A DNA stretch of 64,000 nucleotides from Porphyromonadaceae bacterium W3.11 (GCA_030434245.1 JAUISX010000004.1:186001-250000), one strand, 5' to 3'; counted from the first letter of the stretch, positions 9,032 to 19,346 are shown. A program made the numbers and translations. Notes: generated by a model from the letters alone, not told the origin.

Positions 9032-12000
9032 CTAACCTCTACTATTTTCTACTCTAGTGACTTTGACGGTGCTTCGCGTCATATCTATTCGCTTTAACTG
9101 TATCTGAGTCGGGATCCGCTCTTTTAGTTCCGGGACGTGACTAATAATACCCACACGTCGGCCTGAGGAGAGTGTTTCGAGCGTGTTCATGACCATACTG
9201 AGGCACTCTGCATCTAGGGTTCCAAAACCTTCGTCTATAAAAAGCATGTCAAAGTTTTGTTTGCCAGCTCCCATACGTGAGAGAGCCAGTGAGAGGGCTA
9301 GCGAGACCATGAAACCTTCACCACCTGAGAGTACATTAATAGACTGAGGCGTGAATCCCCGTTCGGCATCGGTCACTAAAATAGCAAGAGAGCCGGGAGA
9401 GCAGGTCAGTACATATCGATCAGAAAAACGCTGAAGATCGTCATTAGCTAGGCGTAAGATGTGTGCTAGGATATAACTCTGTGCGATGCTTCTAAACTTT
9501 TTGCCTGTTGAGTCCCCAAAGAGTTCAGAAAGATTAGTCCACTTCTCCAACTCTACTTCTAGAGCTCGCAGCTCCTCCATCTGAATATGCCTATCAGCTC
9601 TATGTTTCTCATCTTCCTTAAGCTTATAACTAAGCTCCGTCTGACGCCCAATCAACGTCTGTATCCTTGCGTCTAAGGAATCAATGGATTCTGCCATTTC
9701 ATCTATCGTAGCTGAGACCTTCATTTCCTCTCTTTCGGACTCTAACGATTGTCTTGTCAAGGTAGCCTCACTAAGCTGTCCTTCCAAGCTTGTTTTACGG
9801 CTCTGAACCTCAGACTGCTCTTTTTCGATAGCCTTAACATCCTCAGAATGATAACCAGACAGAACGACAATGCGGTCGATGTCGAGATCTGGAGTCTCAG
9901 TAAGCGCTTCCGTTAGCTCCTTCTCTAAATTGTGCAGCTGCTCACGCTCCTTCTCTACATCCCTATGCCACATCGTAATATCAGTTGAGAGAGTTTGCCA
10001 TACCTTCACTGTATCCTCGCGGTATGGAGTATCGATCGCCTTTACAGCCTCCCACTTTTCATAGAGATGAATGATAGCTTTCTGAATTTCTCCTATCTCT
10101 GCCAAAGCCTCATCCATCTTTATCATCTGCTGTGAGATCATTTGTAGCTGATCGGTTACTTCCTTGTATCTTTTAGCATCCTTAGTGATCCTTTGAGAAA
10201 GGATATTGGGGTCCTCATCCAACTTTTGAGCGACATCATCATAAGGGATCATCAGGGTAAGAACATCGGTACTGTCCTTTATCCCCAAAGAGTCCTTCTC
10301 CAGCTGCTCCGCCACCATCTTCATCTGTTCCGTATTGGACTGGCTCTTCATCTCACATTGATGTGCACGATCGGTAAGCTCTGTAATCCTTTTATTTTGT
10401 TGGCTTTCCTTAGTCTGCCACTCTTCGAGCTCTTTTTGAAGTCGTGTAATGACCTCCTGCTGCTTGGTCAGTCCCTCTCGCTCCTCAGACAACTGTCTTT
10501 TCCATTGTGAGAGCTGCTCCGTATCCTCAGGCCAAGGCTCCGTAAATGATGTCGATAAGATTTCCTCTTGTTCCTGCTTGAGCTGCTGAATTTTCTCTCT
10601 TAGCTCAGAGATTGTCTTTCCGAGATATTTTATATTACTCTCATATTGCGTGATAGAGTGCATTAGTCTCTCTTTATTACTAAGTGCCTTATCCCAAGCA
10701 TCCTTAAGCGTTTGAAGTGGGGTGTCCATTGATTGCTCAAGTATGTGCGACTCAATACTCTGTCCACAAACGGGGCAGGTATCGCCCTCTTGAAGCGAGG
10801 CACGAATATTCTTCACAACTTCATGACTCATCCATCGAGCGGTTTCGTAGGCACTATGTGTACGTTTCTCTTCTTGCTCCACCTCTACGAAATCCGATTT
10901 ATGCTTAGTCAACTGCTGTTCGTTATCGGAAAGTTGGCTCTTAGCCTTCTCTAGCTCGCTCTCAGACTGAGATCTGGAATTATAAATTTTTGAGAGTGCT
11001 CCGATGTTGGATATTGCAGTAGCGATCACATTGATCCGAGTAATCAAGGACGTCTGATCCATGTCCTTAATCTCCTTCTGACGGTGTTCTATCTCTTTCT
11101 GTATAGATTTTAGAGTCGCTTTATCATCTTCCTTTTCTACCAATAGCGACTTCTCTAGCTCTTGCAACTTTTTCTGCTCATTTTGTAAAGCTTTCTCTCT
11201 ATCCAGATGCTGCTGATAATCCTTACGCATGTTCGCCAAAGTCTCTAGATTCTTTAGCACCAATGACTTCTCCTCAAACATCTGAGAGAATGGAGTCAGC
11301 TCTTTCTCTTGAGCCTTTAAGCTCTCCTCTCGCTCCTTCAAAGTCTTCAAGAGGTTTAGTCCAGTCGCTTTTTGCCCTAGTGCAGACGCATAATTTCTAC
11401 AGAAGTCCGTCTCCTTGTTTTCCAAGCGTGTAAGCTCTCTACGACTCTTATTGAGCTGCATGTAAGCACTTCTAGCCTCATGACTTTGCTTAAAGTCATA
11501 AATAAGCTTCTGATTTTCTTTATAATCAACCTCCGCCATCAGATTTTCTAGTTCCTTGACCTGAGAAGAAATCTCCCCAATACGTTTGGAAGCGGCGGTG
11601 ATGTCCTCTAGCAATTTTTTAGCTTTCTGCACCCTCTGCAGTTCACTTTTTTGGAGGTTTATATTTTGGGCTATTTCCGTCTGCTGCTCAGTGATCTGAT
11701 CAATCTCTTCTTCAGTGAGTAGTGTGATTCCTGCTAGTTCATCCTTTTTGCGATCATACTTATTTTGCATATCCCGTTTCTCTTCAAAGATTCGGATCCC
11801 GATCTGAGAATAAATCTCGGTCCCAGTCAACTTTTCCAAGATTTCAGCCTTTTCATCAGGTTTACTGATTAAGAATCTGGTAAACTCACCCTGTGCAAGG
11901 AGAGAAGTGCGACAAAATTGCGTGTAAGTCAGCCCTATCACCTCCTGAATGGCCTCTTCAAATTCTTTTTTCTTCTCAATGACCCTCCCACTCTGTAAAT

Positions 12001-12397
12001 CAGTAATAGTATTTACAGCACTTTGAAGATTTCCATCGACCCTCTTCCTCGCACGTCTGACACTCCACGAAGCGGCATACGGCTTGCCATCGTTTCCTTC
12101 AAAATAAAGGACGGTCTCGGCCTCTCCCGTATGACGCCTCATAAGCTGACGGACATCATTGACATTTACTTCATCATCCACCTCAGAGCTATATTTCTCT
12201 GATGAGGTGATGCGAGTCATTCTAGGTGCTTGACCATAAAGAGAGAGTGTAATGGCATCCAAAATGGTGGACTTACCCGAACCCGTTTCTCCTGTAATCA
12301 GAAAAAGGGGCTCTCCAGCCAATACACCATGCTCAAAGTCTATCTCTGCGGACTCAATAGTAAGAAGATTCTTAATCTTTAATCTGATATACCTCAT
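9032..12397 (-). CDS. sbcC: SbcC-type exonuclease/ATPase subunit
   Basis: An SMC/Rad50-like protein of 1121 residues. Walker A is GETGSGKST at 36-44. A long heptad-rich coiled coil runs from about 200 to 960. The zinc-hook CPVCGQ sits at 541-546 almost exactly in the middle, and the C-terminal lobe has the signature LSGGEG (about 1023) and Walker B FIDEG (about 1053). With SbcD it forms the nuclease that opens hairpins and processes blocked or palindromic DNA ends. It starts 2 bases after the sbcD stop. Nothing is missing. It ends before an intergenic region carrying a palindromic repeat, a possible substrate type for this complex. Confidence 0.97.
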   Translation of the reverse strand: MRYIRLKIKNLLTIESAEIDFEHGVLAGEPLFLITGETGSGKSTILDAITLSLYGQAPRMTRITSSEKYSSEVDDEVNVNDVRQLMRRHTGEAETVLYFEGNDGKPYAASWSVRRARKRVDGNLQSAVNTITDLQSGRVIEKKKEFEEAIQEVIGLTYTQFCRTSLLAQGEFTRFLISKPDEKAEILEKLTGTEIYSQIGIRIFEEKRDMQNKYDRKKDELAGITLLTEEEIDQITEQQTEIAQNINLQKSELQRVQKAKKLLEDITAASKRIGEISSQVKELENLMAEVDYKENQKLIYDFKQSHEARSAYMQLNKSRRELTRLENKETDFCRNYASALGQKATGLNLLKTLKEREESLKAQEKELTPFSQMFEEKSLVLKNLETLANMRKDYQQHLDREKALQNEQKKLQELEKSLLVEKEDDKATLKSIQKEIEHRQKEIKDMDQTSLITRINVIATAISNIGALSKIYNSRSQSESELEKAKSQLSDNEQQLTKHKSDFVEVEQEEKRTHSAYETARWMSHEVVKNIRASLQEGDTCPVCGQSIESHILEQSMDTPLQTLKDAWDKALSNKERLMHSITQYESNIKYLGKTISELREKIQQLKQEQEEILSTSFTEPWPEDTEQLSQWKRQLSEEREGLTKQQEVITRLQKELEEWQTKESQQNKRITELTDRAHQCEMKSQSNTEQMKMVAEQLEKDSLGIKDSTDVLTLMIPYDDVAQKLDEDPNILSQRITKDAKRYKEVTDQLQMISQQMIKMDEALAEIGEIQKAIIHLYEKWEAVKAIDTPYREDTVKVWQTLSTDITMWHRDVEKEREQLHNLEKELTEALTETPDLDIDRIVVLSGYHSEDVKAIEKEQSEVQSRKTSLEGQLSEATLTRQSLESEREEMKVSATIDEMAESIDSLDARIQTLIGRQTELSYKLKEDEKHRADRHIQMEELRALEVELEKWTNLSELFGDSTGKKFRSIAQSYILAHILRLANDDLQRFSDRYVLTCSPGSLAILVTDAERGFTPQSINVLSGGEGFMVSLALSLALSRMGAGKQNFDMLFIDEGFGTLDAECLSMVMNTLETLSSGRRVGIISHVPELKERIPTQIQLKRIDMTRSTVKVTRVENSRG

Positions 12398-12399
12398 AA

Positions 12400-13629
12400 C
12401 TACTCTGCTCTAATGATCTCTTGCCACAGGCTCTCAATCATACTTTTATACTCCTCCTTCATCTCCTCATTTACTTTTCCAGACATATAGGCGAGGGCTA
12501 TCTCTATAGGGTCGTTATCTCTCACACTCTCATACATCTCTATCTGATCTCGTTGATTATCAACCGCTTCCATAGTATTTGTATACTTTATAGTACAAAA
12601 AATAGCATGAGGTCTAGACTTCAAGGCCTCCATAATCCTAGCCTCAGCACCTACCGGAACCATACCTTCGACTCCCAGATTAATACGGACAAAAACTTCT
12701 TCATCAGGATCTAATTCACTATCAATCGCTTGGATAACTTCATCAAGAGATGCTGGATGATCCGGTAGCGTAACCAACCGACGTGCTGGATGAATAGGGA
12801 TTCGTTTCACAAGTGGTTCCTGATCATGCTGAACGTCCACAAGATTGACAGAGTGTGGAAAGATTTCATCAAAACCTATCGCAAATGGGGAGCCTGAATA
12901 ATAAGCACGGCCGCCACTTCCTCTAATCTCCTGTGGTCTATGGATATGCCCCAGGGCTAGATAATCATAGCCTGTACCAAACTCCTCAAAGGTGACGACC
13001 TCAATATTTCCGACAATACTACGTTGCTCATCATCCAAAGAGATATCATGCTCCTTATGTCCCATAAAATCACTTCCTGCCACAGCGGTATGAGCCATGA
13101 GCACAATAGGCAATCCATCACTATTCCGTTCCTTAACGATGTCTAAGAGAGAGGTCACATAAGCCCTCTGACGATCATCTGTTTTGTCCTCCGTAGGGGG
13201 GTAAGCATGTGGATAAACAAAGGGGAGGGCTATAATATGTCCTTTATTAGGTATCGTAATGAAATGCTTTTCACGATTCACCTCTTCGCCATCTCGCTCT
13301 ATAAATCCTATGACATGGACATTAAAGTGGGACCACAAGGGTCGTGTCAACTCTAGGCGAGAAGCACTATCATGATTTCCTGAAATAATGACGATCTCTG
13401 TGCTAGGACTCGCACTATGAAGCATCAGAATCGTATCAATATAAAGCTTCTGTGCAGCATGAGTTGGTAGCACTCGGTCGTAGATGTCTCCACTCACTAC
13501 CAACGCATCAGGTTGCTCAGAAGAGAGGAGGCTGGCAAGTTGCTCAAAGAAAGAGATATGATCTGCTGTACGGTCGTGACCATACAGTTCACCACCGATA
13601 TGCCAGTCTGCGGTATGAATAATTTTCAT
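12400..13629 (-). CDS. sbcD: SbcD/Mre11-type nuclease subunit
   Basis: A 409-residue calcineurin-like metallophosphoesterase. Metal-binding motifs follow in order: HTADWH at 5-10, SGDIYDR at 46-52, SGNHD at 83-87, a later LMAHTAV and LALGHIHRPQ. The C-terminal third is the SbcC-binding and capping region. It cuts DNA within the SbcCD complex. The ATG at 13629 places the first motif at the usual distance from the N-terminus. The gene opens the sbcDC pair and is divergent from the glycogen phosphorylase across 233 bases. Confidence 0.97.
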   Translation of the reverse strand: MKIIHTADWHIGGELYGHDRTADHISFFEQLASLLSSEQPDALVVSGDIYDRVLPTHAAQKLYIDTILMLHSASPSTEIVIISGNHDSASRLELTRPLWSHFNVHVIGFIERDGEEVNREKHFITIPNKGHIIALPFVYPHAYPPTEDKTDDRQRAYVTSLLDIVKERNSDGLPIVLMAHTAVAGSDFMGHKEHDISLDDEQRSIVGNIEVVTFEEFGTGYDYLALGHIHRPQEIRGSGGRAYYSGSPFAIGFDEIFPHSVNLVDVQHDQEPLVKRIPIHPARRLVTLPDHPASLDEVIQAIDSELDPDEEVFVRINLGVEGMVPVGAEARIMEALKSRPHAIFCTIKYTNTMEAVDNQRDQIEMYESVRDNDPIEIALAYMSGKVNEEMKEEYKSMIESLWQEIIRAE

Positions 13630-13775
13630 GTGGTATTATATCGAGATGTTCTTTTTTATACTAACTCGCAATTTACTATTAATACTTAACCTCAGCAATA
13701 GTAGGTAAGAATAAATAAGTAGCTACGCAGTAGCATAGTATGCTAAAAATAGCATAATCTTCATAATACAAAAAG

Positions 13776-13783
13776 TACTTTTG
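13776..13783 (+). promoter_or_regulatory. Possible -7 box for glycogen phosphorylase
   Basis: TACTTTTG fits TAnnTTTG and lies about 80 bases before the glgP start. No good TTTG/TTG lies 19-21 bases upstream. A 15-base palindrome (TAGCATA, G, TATGCTA at 13731-13745) with a further TAGCATA at about 13750 lies just upstream and could be an operator. Confidence 0.35.
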
Positions 13784-13862
13784 TCGTATATAATTGGTAA
13801 GTTTACAGTTGTGTTTTTAGACGAAAGACTGAAATGTATTTTCAAAAAACTATAAAAGAAAG

Positions 13863-16433
13863 ATGATTAAAAGTAAGAAAACAAATGAACCCACGTGGCA
13901 TAATATATACACTTTTTCGAAGTTGCCAGAGAGGTTATCTAAGCTAGAAGAACTTGCCAACAACCTATGGTGGGTTGGGAACTACGAGGCTAGGAGCCTT
14001 TTTGAAAAGATTGACCCTGACACTTGGGAATTATCCAAGGGAAATCCTGTAATGTTACTGGCCAAACTAACAAAGAAAAGGCAGGAGGAGCTACAAGCTG
14101 ATGAGGATTTTCTTAATGATCTGGATACCATATACGAAAAATTCAGTCACTACATGAATGAACCTGCTCGTACTGATGCCCCTAGTGTTGCTTACTTTAG
14201 CATGGAGTATGGGCTGACGAACGTCCTTAAGATATACTCTGGTGGCTTAGGCGTATTGGCCGGTGATTATCTGAAAGAGGCGAGTGACTCTCGCGTGGAT
14301 ATGGTAGGTGTTGGTTTCTTATACAGAGAAGGGTACTTTGAACAAAGTATCACACCTGATGGGCAACAGGTAGCTAAATATGAACCCCAAAACTTCAATA
14401 ATATACCTGGGGAGCAGCTATTCAATGAAGATGGTAGCCCTATGATACTGGAGGTTCCATTTAGAGATCATATCGTCTATAGTTATATTTGGAAGATAAA
14501 TGTTGGACGTGTGCCACTCTATCTTATGGACACGGACCTTTCGCTCAATAGCGATTGGGATCGATTCATCACTCATCAATTATATGGTGGTGATTGGGAA
14601 AACCGTATGAAACAGGAGTACATGCTTGGGATCGGAGGTATCCTCCTGCTCAAAAAGCTTGGAATCAAGAAGGATATCTATCATTGCAATGAAGGACACG
14701 CTGCTCTTATTAATGTGGAGCGAATCGCTCAGTTAGTAGCAGAGGGCATGGACTTTGATCACGCCATTGAGATAGTTAGAGCCTCAGCTCTATATACTGT
14801 ACATACTCCTGTACCCGCTGGTCATGATTACTTTGAGGAGGGGCTATTTAGTAAATACATGAGTCACTATGCTGCCAAACTGGGGATTTCATTCCAAGAA
14901 CTAATAGACTTAGGGCGAGAGAACCCAGGTAGTCATGAAAAGTTCTCTATGAGTGTATTGGCTCTGAATACTTGTCAAGAAGCTAATGGTGTTAGCTTCC
15001 TACATGGCAAGGTATCTCAAAAGATGTTCGCTCCTGTATGGAAAGGTTACTTTCCTGACGAACTACACGTGGGGTACGTAACTAATGGGGTACACATGCC
15101 TACATGGATGGCACACAAGTGGGTGCCCTTCATGAAAAAGTATGTCTCTGATGATTTCATGAGAGATCAGGCAAATACTGATGTGATGCAGAAGCTGATG
15201 AATGTACCTGACCAAGAGATATGGAACATGCGTAAGGAGATGAAAGAGCGTATGCTACGATATCTTCGCAAACGGTATAAAATAAGCCTAAGTAAGGAAG
15301 GTAGTGACCCTTCATCTATCATTGAGACATTGGAGGCCCTGAACCCTAATGCCTTGATCATTGGCTTCGGACGTCGGTTTGCAACTTACAAGAGGGCTCA
15401 CCTACTCTTTACTGATCTAGAGAGACTGAATAAAATAGTGAATAACCCTAAGTACCCAGTACAGTTTTTCTTCACAGGAAAAGCACACCCTGCAGATGGG
15501 GGCGGTCAAGGGCTAATCAAGCATATCCATGAAATCTCTAAGAGACCAGAATTTAGAGGGAAGATTCTTTTCCTAGAAAATTATGACATCCGTGTCGCTC
15601 AACGTCTCATCGCGGGAGTGGACGTATGGCTTAATACGCCTACACGCCCATTGGAAGCTTCTGGAACATCGGGCATGAAAGCGGTGATGAATGGAGCTCT
15701 CAACTTGTCAGTCTTAGATGGCTGGTGGTATGAAGGATATGTGGAAGGTGGCGGATGGGCCATTACGGATAAGCGTACCTACCAAGACCAAAGCCTACAA
15801 GATGAACTAGATGCGGTAACCATCTACAATATCCTTGAGGATGAGTTAATCCCATTATTCTTTGATCGCCATGATGGTCACGAGTACTCGACTGGCTGGG
15901 TTAAGATGATTAAGAAGTCAATGGCTGAAATCTTCCCACGCTTCACGATGAGAAGAATGATAGACGATTACATTGCTCGCTTCTATAATCCTTTGGCAAA
16001 GAGGAGCAAACAATTAAGTGCGGATAACTATAAGGCCGTTGATGAGATTGTTGCATGGAAAAATCATGTCGCCATGAATTGGGATAAGCTCGAAACGATT
16101 GAATTGAAGAGTAACCAATCTGTACAGAATAGAGCCTTCGAGGTCGGCGAAACATTCCAGACAAAACTCACTTTGGAGATGAATGGATTGGAAACAGAAC
16201 TGAAAATAGAACTGGTAGTTACCGAAGAGGATCCTAAGACAGGAGAAAAGGTACACGCCTTTAACTATCCTTTCAAATTGATTGAGCAAGAAGGAAGCCG
16301 TAGGACCTATCTGATGGATATCATTGTGGACAACCCTGGGGACCACAAGGTAGCGATACGTATCGCACCTACTCACCCACTTCTTCCTCACCCAATGGAC
16401 TTCTCTTACACCCATTGGCTTCCTCTTTTCTAA
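13863..16433 (+). CDS. glgP: Glycogen (alpha-glucan) phosphorylase, DUF3417-type
   Basis: An 856-residue GT35 enzyme of the short TIGR02094-like branch found in Bacteroidetes. It releases glucose 1-phosphate from storage glucan. An N-terminal DUF3417 region includes LANNLWWVGNYEARSLFEKI (31-50). The core has YFSMEYGL, YSGGLGVLAGD (125-135), HCNEGHAA and the PLP block GTSGMK at 601-606, with K606 the expected PLP lysine. A roughly 100-residue C-terminal beta-rich extension follows, ending in a WLPLF tail. The partner branching enzyme glgB lies at 42-44 kb. Transcription appears single-gene: it ends in a strong bidirectional hairpin. Confidence 0.95.
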   Translation: MIKSKKTNEPTWHNIYTFSKLPERLSKLEELANNLWWVGNYEARSLFEKIDPDTWELSKGNPVMLLAKLTKKRQEELQADEDFLNDLDTIYEKFSHYMNEPARTDAPSVAYFSMEYGLTNVLKIYSGGLGVLAGDYLKEASDSRVDMVGVGFLYREGYFEQSITPDGQQVAKYEPQNFNNIPGEQLFNEDGSPMILEVPFRDHIVYSYIWKINVGRVPLYLMDTDLSLNSDWDRFITHQLYGGDWENRMKQEYMLGIGGILLLKKLGIKKDIYHCNEGHAALINVERIAQLVAEGMDFDHAIEIVRASALYTVHTPVPAGHDYFEEGLFSKYMSHYAAKLGISFQELIDLGRENPGSHEKFSMSVLALNTCQEANGVSFLHGKVSQKMFAPVWKGYFPDELHVGYVTNGVHMPTWMAHKWVPFMKKYVSDDFMRDQANTDVMQKLMNVPDQEIWNMRKEMKERMLRYLRKRYKISLSKEGSDPSSIIETLEALNPNALIIGFGRRFATYKRAHLLFTDLERLNKIVNNPKYPVQFFFTGKAHPADGGGQGLIKHIHEISKRPEFRGKILFLENYDIRVAQRLIAGVDVWLNTPTRPLEASGTSGMKAVMNGALNLSVLDGWWYEGYVEGGGWAITDKRTYQDQSLQDELDAVTIYNILEDELIPLFFDRHDGHEYSTGWVKMIKKSMAEIFPRFTMRRMIDDYIARFYNPLAKRSKQLSADNYKAVDEIVAWKNHVAMNWDKLETIELKSNQSVQNRAFEVGETFQTKLTLEMNGLETELKIELVVTEEDPKTGEKVHAFNYPFKLIEQEGSRRTYLMDIIVDNPGDHKVAIRIAPTHPLLPHPMDFSYTHWLPLF

Positions 16434-16448
16434 GCCAGAATCTTATAT

Positions 16449-16492
16449 AAAAGTAGAGCGGACATACCATTTGGTGTGTCCGCTCTACTTTT
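16449..16492. terminator. Bidirectional terminator between glgP and ridA
   Basis: Two 21-base arms (16449-16469 and 16472-16492) are complementary except for one G-U-type pair. The base is A4/T4, so either strand gives a GC-rich stem followed by U residues. It lies between the convergent glgP and ridA genes. Confidence 0.9.
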
Positions 16493-16509
16493 ATTGAGAA
16501 AGTCACTGA

Positions 16510-16887
16510 TTACATCGCTGCAATAACTTCCATCTCTACCAAACCGCCCTTAGGAAGAGCACAGATCTGGAATGCACTGCGTGCTGGATATGGTGCGTTG
16601 AAGTGCTTTGCGTAAACTTCATTCACCGCAGCAAAATCATTGATATCTGTCAAGAAAACAGTAGTCTTTACTACATTTTCTAAGGTTATGTTCTTAGCAG
16701 CTAAAATATTGATAACGTTCTGCATCATCTGCTCTGCCTGACCGACAACGTCTTTTGACGCAAAGTCGCCAGTCGCTGGATCTAGGCCTAACTGACCAGA
16801 CACATAGCAAAAACCATTAGCACAGACAGCTTGTGAATATGGACCTACTGCAGCTGGTCCTTTAGGTGTATTGATAACTTCTTTCAT
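16510..16887 (-). CDS. ridA: RidA family reactive enamine/imine deaminase
   Basis: A 125-residue YjgF/RidA protein of standard length. It hydrolyses 2-aminoacrylate and related enamines released by PLP enzymes. Conserved blocks are PAAVGPYSQAV (11-21), YVSGQLGLDP, VVKTTVFLTDINDFAAVNEVY, and the C-terminal PARSAFQICALPKGGLVEME, whose arginine binds the substrate carboxylate. It is the last gene before the glgP terminator, 36 bases after rlmB stops. It may therefore be read through from the recN operon or have its own promoter. Confidence 0.96.
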   Translation of the reverse strand: MKEVINTPKGPAAVGPYSQAVCANGFCYVSGQLGLDPATGDFASKDVVGQAEQMMQNVINILAAKNITLENVVKTTVFLTDINDFAAVNEVYAKHFNAPYPARSAFQICALPKGGLVEMEVIAAM

Positions 16888-16923
16888 AATAAATTGTTTT
16901 TTAAAAGATTATTAAATAGGATA

Positions 16924-17667
16924 TTAATTATTTCTTTTTTGTCTGATTATTTCATAGAGCAAAATACCAGAGGCGACAGACACGTTCAGGGAGCCAATAT
17001 CACCATACAAGGGGATCCTCACCAGATGGTCGCATTGCCTTAAGGCATACTCCGAAAGTCCACTATCCTCTGCACCCATAACCAAAGCAATAGGAGCTCT
17101 GAGCTTATTGTCGTACATTAGATCAGAGGCTTTCTCTGTAGCACCAACCAATTGAACGCCACTTTGCTTGAGGTAATCTAGGGCTTTATCTACCGAACGC
17201 TCACGACAAACAGCAATCCGAGAGAGAGCTCCCGCCGAGGTTTTGACTGCATCAGAGGTAACAGAAACGGAATTCTGCTCAAAGATAACTATCGCATCGA
17301 CCCCTGCACATTCACATGTACGAGCGATAGCTCCGAAGTTTCGGACATCTGTTATACCGTCAAGCACAACAATAAAAGGCTCTCTGCCTGCGTCATAAAG
17401 AGCTGGAATGACTTGCTCTAACCTATAGTAGGTAGTCGCTGCTTTGATCGCAACAATCCCCTGATGGTTCTTTCTTGTGAGTCTATTCAACTTCTCCATA
17501 GGGACTTTACGAATGGGGACACGTTGCTCTCCTAAGGCCTCTAACAACTCTGACATCAGAGCACTATTCGTCTCTCGCTTCACATATATATGGTCAATAT
17601 CTTCGCCTGCTTGGAGGGCTTCTCGCACAGCATGAATACCGAAGATCATTTCATCGTTTCTTATCAT
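16924..17667 (-). CDS. rlmB: 23S rRNA (guanosine-2'-O-)-methyltransferase RlmB
   Basis: A 247-residue SpoU/TrmH-family SPOUT methyltransferase. An N-terminal substrate-binding domain (about 1-80, including EMIFGIHAVREAL) is followed by the knotted domain with RNFGAIARTCECAGVDAIV, SAGALSRIAV, VMGAEDSGLS and SLNVSVASGILLYE. RlmB methylates G2251 of 23S rRNA; TrmH-type relatives modify tRNA, and the N-terminal domain favours RlmB. The start overlaps the recN stop as ATGA. Confidence 0.93.
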   Translation of the reverse strand: MIRNDEMIFGIHAVREALQAGEDIDHIYVKRETNSALMSELLEALGEQRVPIRKVPMEKLNRLTRKNHQGIVAIKAATTYYRLEQVIPALYDAGREPFIVVLDGITDVRNFGAIARTCECAGVDAIVIFEQNSVSVTSDAVKTSAGALSRIAVCRERSVDKALDYLKQSGVQLVGATEKASDLMYDNKLRAPIALVMGAEDSGLSEYALRQCDHLVRIPLYGDIGSLNVSVASGILLYEIIRQKRNN

Positions 17668-19346
17668 TTTACTTTATTATTCTTTGTCAGTAACTCTTTA
17701 GCATTAGCCATCGCTGCATCAGTAAGCTCTGCACCGCTTAGCATAGAGGCTAATTCTTTTACTCTCTCTTCTCCTCTAACTTCCTTAATACCTGTGACGT
17801 AACCGTCTGTCTCCTCTACTTTTGCCACCACCAATTGATGATCAGCTAGAGCTGCTATCTGTGGCAAATGCGTTATAGAGAGGACTTGGATATGACGGCT
17901 CAATCGCTTCATGACTCGTCCTAACTTCTCAGCCACTTCACCGCTGACACCTGTGTCTATCTCATCAAATATAACTGTTGGGAGCACTCTATGAGCTGCT
18001 ATAATGCTCTTAAGGGCTAACATAAAACGAGATATCTCGCCACCTGATGCAATCTCTTTGATAGGCTGTAGAGTGGTCTGCTTATTGGTAGCAAATAAAA
18101 ATTGTATTCGATCGATACCAAACTCATCTAATTGAGGCAAGTCGGTTCGCTCAACCTTAAATGTAGCACCCGCTATGCCGAGCTCCTTCATTAACTCATG
18201 TAGGATGGGCAACATATCTTCGGCTGCTTTCTCACGAGACTCACTGAGAGACTTAGCTAAGCTTAAGGCTTCCTGCTTCCTCTCGTTGACCTCTTTTTCC
18301 AATTCATTAAGGTGGTAATCAGAATCACTTATCTCAGCTAGTTGTGCTGCATATCTCTCACGAAGGGCTATCAACTCATCAAACTCTGTGAGGTTGTGCT
18401 TAAAGAGCAAACCTTGTAGGAGGTCTAATCTTGCCTCTAGTTGCTCAAGCTCCTGCGGATCAACATCCACTCCATCTAGTAGGGAGTCTGCTTCTCTGAT
18501 GATATCTGAGAGCTCTACGCTGAGGCTAGACAACCGCTCATGTAATTCAGCTGCCTGAGAATAGTGCTCAGAAACACGATCTAACATCTTCACAGCACTG
18601 CTGATCTGTTCACTAACAGACGGCTGCTCTTCAGTAGCAGCACTGTCAAATGATGCTAAAAACCTCAAAGCTTCATTGATCTCTTGTCCATGAGTAGCCA
18701 TCGCTTGTCGCTCCTCGAGCTGAGTCCATTCACCCGACTTGAGGTGTGCGTCATCCAACTGTTTATATTGAAAAGTAAGATAATCTTCCTCCTTCTTCTG
18801 TTCCTCTAACCTTTTGGTTTCACTCTTTAGCTGTCTTAGTGCAGCACAATATTCTTCATAAGCAGCAGAATACCTGTGCAGTAGATTCGCATTATTTGCC
18901 AGTGTATCCAACACACCCATTTGATACACCTCTTCGCCAATTAGCATGTTATGATGCTGCGAATGAATATCTACCAGTCGCTCCCCAATCGCTCTAAGAG
19001 TAGAGAGTGTAACTGGAGTATCATTCACAAAGGCACGACTCTTACCGCTACTCAAAACCTCTCGACGTAAGATACAAGTACTATCGTAATCTAGAGCCTC
19101 ACTCTCAAACAGCTCCTTAAGTCCTTCTATTCCATCCGTCAAAAACTCAGCCTCTATAATCGCCTTTGTTGCTCCCTCTCGGACACTCTTGCTATCAGCC
19201 CTACTGCCTAATATTAAGCCAATAGCACCGACTAAGATGGATTTACCAGCACCTGTCTCGCCTGTTATGGCACTGAAGCCATCTAGTAAATCAAGAGAGA
19301 TTTCCTTTATGAGTATAAAATTCTTGATATATAATCTTTTGATCAT
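17664..19346 (-). CDS. recN: DNA repair protein RecN
   Basis: A 560-residue SMC-like ATPase that acts in double-strand-break repair. Walker A GETGAGKS is at 29-36, coiled-coil segments lie about 150-370, and the C-terminal ATPase lobe has SGGEISRFMLALK and Walker B VIFDEIDTGVSGEVAEK, followed by SITHLPQIAALADHQLVV. It overlaps the genes on both sides by four bases, so coaBC, DUF4835, recN and rlmB form a tightly coupled block. Confidence 0.97.
   Translation of the reverse strand: MIKRLYIKNFILIKEISLDLLDGFSAITGETGAGKSILVGAIGLILGSRADSKSVREGATKAIIEAEFLTDGIEGLKELFESEALDYDSTCILRREVLSSGKSRAFVNDTPVTLSTLRAIGERLVDIHSQHHNMLIGEEVYQMGVLDTLANNANLLHRYSAAYEEYCAALRQLKSETKRLEEQKKEEDYLTFQYKQLDDAHLKSGEWTQLEERQAMATHGQEINEALRFLASFDSAATEEQPSVSEQISSAVKMLDRVSEHYSQAAELHERLSSLSVELSDIIREADSLLDGVDVDPQELEQLEARLDLLQGLLFKHNLTEFDELIALRERYAAQLAEISDSDYHLNELEKEVNERKQEALSLAKSLSESREKAAEDMLPILHELMKELGIAGATFKVERTDLPQLDEFGIDRIQFLFATNKQTTLQPIKEIASGGEISRFMLALKSIIAAHRVLPTVIFDEIDTGVSGEVAEKLGRVMKRLSRHIQVLSITHLPQIAALADHQLVVAKVEETDGYVTGIKEVRGEERVKELASMLSGAELTDAAMANAKELLTKNNKVK

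Noticed and set aside
9870-10954. Several plus-strand frames within sbcC
   Set aside because: Antisense shadows of a strongly coding coiled-coil gene; no promoters and odd composition.
9032-13629. sbcDC as part of a defence island
   Set aside because: Ordinary housekeeping SbcCD with no neighbouring restriction, toxin or phage genes.
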